Shown piece after piece: positions 21,776 to 29,690 of a stretch of 64,000 bases of DNA. Position numbers and translations under genes: made by a program. The notes below the pieces were generated by a model. The model made no database searches. It was not told the DNA's origin and worked only from the letters and a program-made list of their open reading frames with translations. The stretch comes from Diabrotica undecimpunctata. Its lineage: Eukaryota > Arthropoda > Insecta > Coleoptera > Chrysomelidae. How positions within the stretch are numbered: position 1 is the first letter of the stretch; each line of letters starts with the position of its first letter. The DNA lies in contig NC_092807.1 in NCBI RefSeq assembly GCF_040954645.1, positions 1,178,001-1,242,000 on the forward strand. Direction: 5' to 3'.

Positions 21776-22327
21776 TTAATATATTAAACAAATTTTGTTT
21801 TTTGTTACTTGGTGACAAATTCTTTAATAGTTTAAATTCTAATAATTTAATTTTATCTTCAGAATCATTAATTGAAGAGAATCATTGATTGATAAAAATT
21901 GGGTCAAACATGGGTCCAAAGTTTAGAAAAAGTACTTAATTTACAAAAATACAAATATTTAAGTATTACCTTTTTGGAGCATCTCAAACAGGCGATTTAA
22001 AGGAAACTATAATCTACGCTACGGTTCAGAATTTTTGTTTTAAATGAAAAGTTTAAGAAAAAAAAACAGTGCTGTGACATAAAGATGCTGTGTAAATACA
22101 GGCAGGTATATTAAACAGAACCAGGAATAAAGAAAAATCACGTAACATTCAACGACAACAATAAAAGTAAACAAATAATGAGGTTCGAATATATTCAAAG
22201 TCTATATACATAGATATAATGTCACAAAGGATATTCAAACATCAAGAAAATCAGGAACTCCAATAGGAAAATGTGGTATACTATACACAGATGGGTTGTT
22301 TAATTAGGTATATCAAAAATATTGTTG

Positions 22328-22334
22328 ACTTACC
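22328..22334 (-). promoter_or_regulatory. 5' splice donor of the TLX-class exon
   Basis: Minus strand GTAAGT at 22333-22328 follows the exon base G at 22334. It is a consensus donor. It interrupts the frame in phase 1 just after VVKDRLA, close to where vertebrate TLX1 also changes exon. The intron continues leftwards, and no acceptor with a homeodomain frame was found. Confidence 0.85.
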
Positions 22335-22778
22335 AGCTAATCTATCTTTAACAACTTGCGTGGCGAAAGCCGCTGCAGCAGCGGACCTCTGTAGAACGGG
22401 ATCCAACCCCAGCGACCAAGGGCTGAACATGGGCCCCGGAGGACTGGAGGGGCCTCCAAGAGGCCTGTGTGCCGGCACTCTCAAAACACCCTGTCCGTAA
22501 AACCCCGTCGGAACCAACCCCAAAGCACTTCTGTGTTGAAAGATTCCCGCGGGATTCTGGTACAAAGTCTCTGATTCATTGTCTTGTTTGTGTTCAAAGT
22601 TTTTACCTAATAGATTGGATATACTGAAGGGGAGAGTGCTGGACGAGCCGTGGGGCGTAGTAACGTTTTCGGGACTACTGCAATGACTCCGGGCTTCACT
22701 ATCACTATGCGACAACCGCGAATCAGTGTCCAGAACGTTGATTTCGTGGTCATCTTCGGTGAGCTCGTGATCTGACAT
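22334..22778 (-). CDS. C15: TLX-class homeobox gene (C15/clawless orthologue), first coding exon
   Basis: The exon encodes 148 residues plus one base. It shows an acidic N-terminus, an eh1-like repressor motif FSISNLLG (51-58), GVLRVPAHRPLG (97-108), MFSPW (117-121) and VVKDRLA (142-148). From family knowledge, vertebrate TLX1 has VIRVPAHRPL, then a PBX-binding FPW motif, then VKDR just before its homeodomain, so order and spacing match the TLX/C15 class. The product would be a nuclear DNA-binding regulator. In Drosophila, C15 patterns distal leg and other tissues. The start ATG at 22778 is preceded by TTTAAA. Base composition is far richer in GC than the surroundings, as expected of a selected exon. 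The homeodomain itself is not in this exon. Confidence 0.85.
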
Positions 22779-23231
22779 TTTAAACGACCGCGAGAAATCA
22801 CTACAGTGAGTTCATAGCCCGCAAAGCACGTGGACTAAATGAAGTGAACTGTCAGCTAAGAGTCGAGCACCCTTTTGGCCGCCTCGTTGAACAACTGGCG
22901 ACGGACTAACCGGTTGCCATGACATCGCCAGCGTCGAGCGCTCTGATCCAATCATTGGCCAGATTGCTGGGATCGGCTCCTCCCTCCATCGCTCCCATTG
23001 GGCTAAACTGATTCCGGTTAAATTGAATATCTTCCTGTTAATTTTTTTTCGGGGGATCAAGAAGCGGTCGGTCGTCTTGCCTTTTGCCGATTCGATTGCC
23101 ATGGACTCGATGAAATAAAAAGAATGTTGGAATAATGGCTCATTAAGGTTATCGGAGGATGTTATTATCAAAGACGTACGTCGGGGACTGACGGGGAGTT
23201 GAAGACTTCGTCTAATTAATGTTATATCCAT
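22779..23231 (-). promoter_or_regulatory. GC-rich 5' flank of the TLX-class gene
   Basis: This block is markedly GC-richer than the DNA on either side and abuts the start codon. It contains a double CCAAT arrangement (CCAATCATTGG, 22948-22958), another minus-strand CCAAT at 22997-23001, and a CACGTG E-box at 22827-22832. It likely holds the 5' UTR and core promoter. A 139-codon minus ORF across it shows no family features and is treated as chance. The transcription start was not located. Confidence 0.5.
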
Positions 23232-23845
23232 TAGATTAAAGAAACTGCTTCTAGTATTATCATAAAAAATAACTCTTTGGAAAATTAGTTGGTAATATCA
23301 CGAGGTGATGTGTTTTTTGTCGATTATATAATAAAATTAAATAAATAGATGAACCGAACAATAAAATAATAGGTATCATAAGAGATTTCATTATTAGTTT
23401 GTTTCGAACTTTTGTCTGGATTTTGTGGTGTAAAAATTGTCTAAATGGTGTCAAAATATTGGAAATTTTATGTATTTTAATAGACTGTAAATATTTTACA
23501 TTTTTTTTCAAATGTCAGTAAGAAATTGCATTCGAAGTTCATCTTAGCCATGCGTTAAAAGGTTTTTTTTAATTTAATTTTAATTTTTTAGTAAATAGAT
23601 AAAATTTATAAATCATTTAGGTTGCTATGCTAATTTTGTAATTTATAGTACCTTCATTTTAATTAAAGTAAAAAGAATTTTAGTAATTTTTTTTTAAATT
23701 TATACTTGATTTGGAAATGCATGATAGTACAGATATTATTATAATAGTCGATTACGACACAGTCAAGATACCTACAAAACTTTATAAAAAATCTTTATGA
23801 AAAAAATTTATATAATATGATATAAAATACAACATAAAATGCAAA

Positions 23846-23851
<6 letters not shown>
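23232..23851. other. AT-rich upstream DNA, no gene seen
   Basis: Only short chance ORFs and homopolymer runs are seen upstream of the homeobox exon. No repeat boundary was recognised before the (TA)n array. Confidence 0.45.

Positions 23852-23925
<74 letters not shown>
23852..23925. repeat. (TA)n array, left part
   Basis: About 74 bp of TA, with the Tc1-like element starting directly after it. Together with 25519-25572 it was one array before the transposon inserted. Confidence 0.9.
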
Positions 23926-23928
<3 letters not shown>

Positions 23929-25515
23929 TCGCGATCATAAAATCCGGGTCATCTTGAAAATCACTGATATTTCAATGTTTAACGAGCTTTATCGTAAATA
24001 ATCATAACACAAATACAAAATAATGCATGTTTTGTGATAATTGTTGCAGTTTCCTTTGTAACAAAGAATTCCAATAGTGCCGATTTCGCGATAAAGTGCA
24101 CACTTTGCAAAATGAACGCTACCTGTAACTGCCGCTTGTTTTAAATGTCTCATTTGTGCTTCGACTTTCTGTTCAAATGCAATGGACAAACGTTTATTAT
24201 TGCCACTATTAGTGTTTATTAGTGCCATTATTAGTGTTTATTTTTTGCCAAAAATGCCTCTGACTGTTGTTGAAACGGCACAAATTGTTGCACTTGTGGA
24301 AGACGGTCACACTCAACAGCAAGTCGCAAGAACTGTTGGCGTAAGCCTTTCTACGGTTCAACGAGTGCTTCAACGCTTTCAGTAGGCAAGTTTGCTAACC
24401 AGACGACCTGACTCTGGACGAAGAAGAACGACCACGCCACTAGATGACCGTTTCCTTGTGTTTCAAGCTTTACGAAACCGGACCTCAACTGCAATTATGC
24501 ATCAAAATCGTCTAGAGGAAGTACGAAATCGCAATTTTAGTGTTGCAATAGTCAGAAGAAGACTTCGTTCTTCTTGACTATCTTCTCGGGTAATGGCTAG
24601 AGGACCGCCACTTCGCCGGGTGCCTCGAGTTGCCCGACTAGCTTTTGCTCGACAATACGCGCATTGGAGAATTAACGATTGAAGCAAGTGTTATTCTCAG
24701 ATGAATCCCTTTTCTGCCTAACTGGATCCGATGGACGTGTAAGAGTTTGGAGGAGAACCGGTGAACGATTTTCACAAGCTTGCATTGCTCCAAGAATGCC
24801 ATTTGGTGGAGGCTCGGTCATGGCTTGGGGAGGTGTATCTTCCGACTTCCACATAGAATTACGAATGGGTCCCTAACTGCACGAAGGTACATTACGGAGA
24901 TTCCGGAAGAACATGTTATGCCCAACCTGGCAGGGCTTGGATAAAACGCCGTTTTTATGCAGGACAACGTGCGACCGCACTTTGCCAGGATCAGTATGTA
25001 ATACTTGGACGAGGTTGGAATTACGAGGGTACCCTCGCCAGCTAGGTCTCCGGACCTGAATCCCTTTGAACATCTCTGGGACGATTTGAAAAAAACGTAT
25101 TCAAACCCATACACCTTCTACTAACAACACACAGGAGCTTAAGGTTCTGTTAGTGAGAGAGTGGAATAACATACCACAACATGTAATACGGAGAAAAATT
25201 GAGAGTATGCCCCGTCGTCTGCAAGAGGTTATTAGAGCAAGGGGAGGCAATACACGATATTGGTCATTGAAATTTCACTGATTTTTTACCACGTTCTGTA
25301 TTTTCCATTTTTTTTTGTATGTCTGTTTTAGCAACAATTTGATTTGTTTTCTGTTTTTTCAATAAAAACAATAAAAAACCATTTTTTTTCTTTTAAAACA
25401 AACATTGATGACAAATAAAAAATACATTAGTCAAAAAAAGGTTATTACTGCGCCAGAGGCAAAAATATTTAAGAAACTTGAAATTTTCAAGATGACCCGG
25501 ATTTTATGATCGCGA

Positions 25516-25518
<3 letters not shown>
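23926..25518 (+). mobile_element. Tc1-like DNA transposon, complete ends
   Basis: The element is 1593 bp and bounded by perfect 36-bp terminal inverted repeats starting CACTCGCGATCATAAAATCC. The left copy begins at 23926 and the right copy ends at 25518. It sits inside a TA microsatellite, so the TA target duplication (23924-23925 and 25519-25520) cannot be told from the array. The internal transposase is broken, but the perfect repeats suggest that the insertion is not very old or that it was mobilised in trans. Confidence 0.93.
24254..25281 (+). pseudogene. Tc1-like transposase, disrupted
   Basis: It begins MPLTVVETAQIVALVEDGHT with a helix-turn-helix (QQVARTVGVSLSTVQRVLQRF), then a premature stop. 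Further pieces are RPDSGRRRTT, VLFSDESLFCL (first Asp), GGGSVMAWGGVS, and after frameshifts a QDN-RPHFAR region (second Asp) and RSPDLNPFEHLWDDLKK (third acidic residue). The C-terminus is RGGNTRYWSLKFH-stop. The full length, about 340 codons, is normal for Tc1. At least three stops or frameshifts inactivate it. The catalytic positions that can be read fit a DD34E-type enzyme, but spacing was not counted. Confidence 0.85.

Positions 25519-25572
<54 letters not shown>
25519..25572. repeat. (TA)n array, right part; LINE 3' tail
   Basis: This continues the TA array after the Tc1-like element. It lies at the 3' end of the minus-strand LINE at 25585-28475, the same arrangement as at 5.24 kb. Confidence 0.85.
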
Positions 25573-25578
<6 letters not shown>

Positions 25579-25584
25579 TATTTT

Positions 25585-26377
25585 CTATCTTTTCTGGTCA
25601 CCTATTCACAGGTATTCTCTGCAGGTGTCCCTACTAGTTTAGTCTTTTGGCTTCGATAATGTTTATCATGTTTAGGTCAATTTCCATTTCTCTCCTATTG
25701 TCTACGTTTCTCACTCTCTCAAGTTTAGGGAGCCGACAACATCGTCTCCAATGGTCCATTTTCACGGCCTTAATTTTTGATTTGTTTCTTTAATTGATTT
25801 CCCAAAGTTCGGTGCCTTACAATCTAATAAATTTCTATATTATTGTTTTATAAATTTTTCTTACATTTCTTTTGTTATTTTATTATTCCACAATAGTCCG
25901 CGTACCTGTCTACTTGCTGATCTTGCTTGACCAATCCTAGAATCTATTTCTTCGTTACTCCCTGATTTTGATGTTATTTGGACTCCCAAGTATTTAAAAG
26001 TTTTAGTTGATTTGATAGTTACTATTTCAATTTGTACGCTTTCTGGTTTTTCTCCTGCAACTAAGTATTCGGCTTTTTGTACATTAATTGTAAGGCTCCA
26101 CTTGGTGTACTCCTCTTCCAGTTTCCTAAGAATATAGTCTATATTGCTCTCGTCTTCAGCTAGAATGGCTTGGTCGTCAGCGAAGTTTATCGTGCACAAT
26201 CTTTCGTCTTCGATTGGAATGCCCATACTGCAGCATTTTCTTTTCCACACTGAGAGCGCCTCATTCAGATATAGTTTCTCTAGTTAATTTATTGTCAGTT
26301 TTAATGTTTACCATCATATTTTTTAAAGCTGTTGTATTGCTTTTATATTTCATTATTTATTCCTTGTCTTTCCATTG
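25585..26377 (-). pseudogene. LINE RT and tail, 3' segment (interrupted by hAT)
   Basis: From 26377 downwards the minus strand reads GINNEILKAIQQLYKNMM, a LYLNEALS segment, and then a 129-codon ORF (26250-25861) with LCTINFADDQAIL, the RT catalytic FADD. KFKYLGVQI-type sequence (KTFKYLGVQITSKSGS) follows. Past the ORF a frameshifted RRCCRLPKLERVRN tail runs to the (TA)n array. It belongs to the same family as the copies at 5244-6063 and 47649-47958 by sequence order and tail. The remainder of the element lies beyond the hAT insertion, at 28233-28475. Confidence 0.82.
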
Positions 26378-26563
26378 CTATTCAGTAGTGTTGCCCAAAT
26401 GCAAGAACAAGGCGAGACTTAGACAGTCTTGCTCTTGGTCTTGCGCCAATACAACTGGTCTTGGTCTTGGTCTTGGTATTGCACTCCCTGTCTTGGTCTT
26501 GGTCTTGCAGCAAGAGTCTTGCAAGTCTTGCAGTTACCCATTAGACTATTGCTATTTATTAAA

Positions 26564-26634
26564 CGGGAGTTTGAAGCCAGGATCTAAGCGATCCGTGCCT
26601 ATGCTCTAACTAACCCAGCTATCTACCATGCCCC
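26564..26634 (-). repeat. tRNA-like sequence (SINE head or tRNA relic)
   Basis: The minus strand has TAGCTGGGTTAGTTAGAGCA, a good A-box/D-arm (compare TAGCTCAGTxGGTAGAGCA), then GATCGCTTAGATC as an anticodon-arm-like palindrome, and GGCTTCAAACTCC as a diverged B-box (GGTTCAAxTCC). Length is about 71 nt. The acceptor stem does not pair well, so it is not called as a functional tRNA gene. It lies inside the hAT element near its left end. Confidence 0.5.
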
Positions 26635-26988
26635 ACGAAAGTTAATCAAACATGGTTAAAACACAAAAAAACCAAATTAATGACATAAACTTGACTGTAT
26701 TTTAAAGAAGATTACCTGCCTAGAAAGGGATTGATGGACCTCCCACCATATATAAAATGGAAATCTTAAAAAAGATTGGTACATGGCAAAAATTAACATA
26801 CAGGTATCAAGGGCACATATTCTTTAGGTGATAAGATAACAAACTATAATCCACTTATTAAAGCAACATAAATGTTATTAACAATCTTAGCTCTACTTTT
26901 ATATAAAAAACTAACTTGAAAAAATAAAGAATAGGTAAGAAAGCAATGATAATCAAAAGAAGTTATTTTAAATTAAGGAGATATCTAC

Positions 26989-27300
26989 TTAATAAATACA
27001 GTAATTTGCCAAAATAAAGTAGTAGGAACATTTTTTTAGGAACCAGAATTTTGATTTTTCAGGAAGAAATATTTGTAATTCTTTTTTGTGAAAAGATATT
27101 AGATGCTTCCTTAAACCTGAAGTGTTTCTGTTTTTCATTTTCATTTTAACCTTTCTATGTAGGCACAATTTAAACAAAGCAATTTGAGATGCATGAATTA
27201 TTTTGAAAAACTCTTCAAATTTGCTTTTAGGTCTAAGATCTATAATTCCAACGCTCACTACTCCGACTAAAACTATTTGAATTTTTGTCCTCCATGTCAA
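26989..27300 (-). pseudogene. BED zinc-finger fragment of hAT transposase
   Basis: The 103-codon ORF contains FKLCLHRKVKMKMKNRNTSG followed by LRKHLISFHKKEL. The NTSGLRKHL...H pattern is the BED finger of hAT transposases. The first Cys pair is reduced to one Cys. The RNase H-like catalytic domain is absent, so the protein is a remnant. Confidence 0.6.
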
Positions 27301-28232
27301 ATTGTAAACTATGAAGTTTAGTGATGTCGAAAAAGTAACTTCTTTTTTTTATATAAATGTCCGTTACTAACCCTAAGTATCTAATAACAAACCGAGAATC
27401 ATATATCGTTACTTCGTTATTCTAAATATTTCGGTATTTTGTTTACATGGTAAGCGACATTATCTGTTATTAATAAACTTTTGAATATTAGTCGCGCTCT
27501 TTCAGCAAATTTGGTTTAACCGAATGATCTCATCGCACACTCAGCAGAAACAATGTTTAGTCTTAGGCCGATAAGATTTGTTTATTTAGATTCCTCCTAA
27601 CTAAATTATAATGGGAAAAAAATTGAATTATTAAGTGGGTGTCCGTAATAATAAGTGTTATATTTTTTATTAGCTAAGGTGACATATTTTTAAAAAATTT
27701 CGATACGATACGATATTACTGTCGGCGTAGCAATGCAAGGTTATTTTATGATTAGAGGGCGGCTATTCTCAATATCTGGACAATTAATTTCAGAGCGAAG
27801 AAGTCGAATGCTGGAAAAGAATGTACCAAATATTTTATTTTTACATTGTAATTATGACCTCTGAGCACGTGTCAAATGTGCTGTTTTTAATGAATATTTT
27901 GATTGATAATTTTGATGTATGTTTATGGTATTGTTCGTAATGCGCATAAGTCCAGTTTTTCAAATTTTTATTACATATTTTTTTGCGTCTCATAGAGTCT
28001 TTAAGCATATACCCGAACTACAATACTCGCTAAAACGACACTCCGTCCTAACTGCAAGACGCAAGAGTCTCGCAGGCTTAGTGTTGTTCTTGCGTAAATC
28101 TTGCACGGTCAGTCTTGGTCTTGGTCTTGCTAAAATTAGGCGGTCTTGGTCTTGGTCTTGGTCTTGCGAAAATGCAAGAACAAGACCAAGACTGCAAGAA
28201 CAAGACCGATTTTGGGCAACACTACTATTCAG

Positions 28233-28475
28233 AGAATTGAAAGTGGTACACTATCGTCTGCATTTGTCAGATTTATAAAGACTACATGATTTGAACGATT
28301 GTAGACTAATCTTTTCTCAATCACCTGATTGGGAGCGAATATGCCGTCTACACAGGATCTGCCTACATGAAAGCCATTTTGTTCTTCTACATCTGTCATC
28401 TTTACAATTTAATTTTTTATTATTTTTCCATAGAGTCTTGAGAGTGAATTGGCTTTAAGTGTGTGTGTGTGTGTG
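28233..28475 (-). pseudogene. LINE RT, 5' segment upstream of the hAT insertion
   Basis: The minus strand reads LSRLYGKIIKNK, then a frameshifted EEQNGFHVGRSCVDGIF, NQVIEKRLVYNR and HVVFINLTNADDSVPLS, i.e. RT motif A with its Asp. This continues, with a small loss, into 26377 on the other side of the hAT element. A (TG)8 run (28459-28474) abuts its upper end. The endonuclease is missing. Confidence 0.75.
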
Positions 28476-28724
28476 GAAGGATAATGGCACGGAATCAAGT
28501 CCATTTGCCACAGAAAGTTGTGTACAGAACTTTTCTTATAATATGAATACAAAGTTGTGGGTTATGCTGCTTTAAATTTCTATTTTTACTTCTTTAATTT
28601 GGCTTTAAGTAATTTGGATATTTTTATATTTTTTTTACTTTTCTTTCTTTGCTTATGAACTAATCTAATAGCTCTTTCTTTTTCCACTAATTACTAGGTA
28701 ATATTACTCTTAAGGTACCGTCTC

Positions 28725-29310
28725 TAATGGAGGCTGACGATGATATCTGCAAATTCATCTCTATTTTGGGCTTTTCTTATTAAGGTTTGAATGTCTACTA
28801 GTAGTTCTATTCATTCCTTGATTTTAAGCAACCATGTCATTTGTCGTGTGCTAGTACCGCCTTTTCCTTCCATTAGTAGTTGTAGGAATTTATACTTCTT
28901 GTTTATAAATATATTCCAAGATAAGATGTTTTCCGTTTTTTAATAATTGATAACAAGATCACGATCTTCTTCATTTCTAACATGGTTATTCCATGGAATT
29001 TTTAGAATGCGGCTGAATATCCACATCTCAAAATTTTCCAGGCGTCATAACAACCTAATTGTCAGCGTGCAAGCTTCCATGCCATGTAGTAGGATACTGT
29101 GTGTATAGCATTTTATCATGCAATATCGTAGGCTTAAATCAATATCTCGCGTGGTGAAATATTATCTCATTTTTAGAAATGCGTTTCTCGCCTATTCTAT
29201 TTTACATTTGACTGCTTGTTCTAAGCCTAAAGTCTCTGTATCCAGTATCCTAGATATTTAAACTTTTCAACTTGTTCAATTAGTTGGTCATTTACTTTTA
29301 TTTTTTTACA
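28725..29310 (-). pseudogene. RTE-like LINE thumb and tail relic
   Basis: In shifting minus frames: VNDQLIEQVEKFKYLGYWI, SEIKCKIERKRIS, DIDLSLRYCMIKCYTHSILL followed by HGMEACTL, then RLENFEMWIFSRILKIPWNN. The end resembles TLIRKAQNRDEFADII. This is the same order as the intact copy at 53.3-54.7 kb. Frameshifts and stops are common. Confidence 0.7.
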
Positions 29311-29319
29311 TATTTACAC

Positions 29320-29342
29320 TTTGTCCCGTGACACGGGACAAA
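29320..29342. repeat. Perfect 11-bp palindrome
   Basis: TTTGTCCCGTG and CACGGGACAAA are exact inverted copies around a single A. It may be a pair of transposon ends left together after excision, or a terminator-like hairpin. No gene precedes it. Confidence 0.6.
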
Positions 29343-29690
29343 ATCTTCGTGAGTTCTTCCCATAACGTTCATGTGTATTTTTATTATTTGTTAATTTATT
29401 ATTCTTTCTCGTGTATTTCTTTTTTACCTAGTATCACAACCCAACAATCTGTGCTCTTCCTGTCAATACTCCTCCATATAACTACATCTTCTTCTTCTTA
29501 TGCCTTGCTCGATTATCATGCGTTGGCTATCAAATTGGCTATACTAATTTTGTTTACGGCAGCTCGGAAAAGGGATGCAGAGGATTTATCTATGTTGCCT
29601 TGTATTATTAAATAAGGTATATTATATCTCTCTGGGTGGCGTATACCATGGCCAAAAATATTCTAGTTTGCGATTTTTGACTGTTCTGAC

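Larger units (their letters stand above)
26386..28224. mobile_element. hAT-like transposon with 8-bp TSD
   Basis: The ends are perfect 14-bp inverted repeats, TAGTGTTGCCCAAA at 26386-26399 and its complement at 28211-28224. CTATTCAG flanks both sides (26378-26385 and 28225-28232), the 8-bp duplication expected of hAT. Both subterminal zones are packed with GGTCTT/CAAGAC hexamers, probably transposase-binding repeats. The 1839-bp element keeps only a BED-finger fragment, so it is non-autonomous. It interrupts a LINE reverse transcriptase. Confidence 0.92.

Noticed and set aside
22812..23231. 139-codon minus ORF upstream of the homeobox exon
   Set aside because: No family motif. It lies in the expected 5' UTR/promoter and ends just before the real start, so it is treated as a chance frame in GC-richer DNA.
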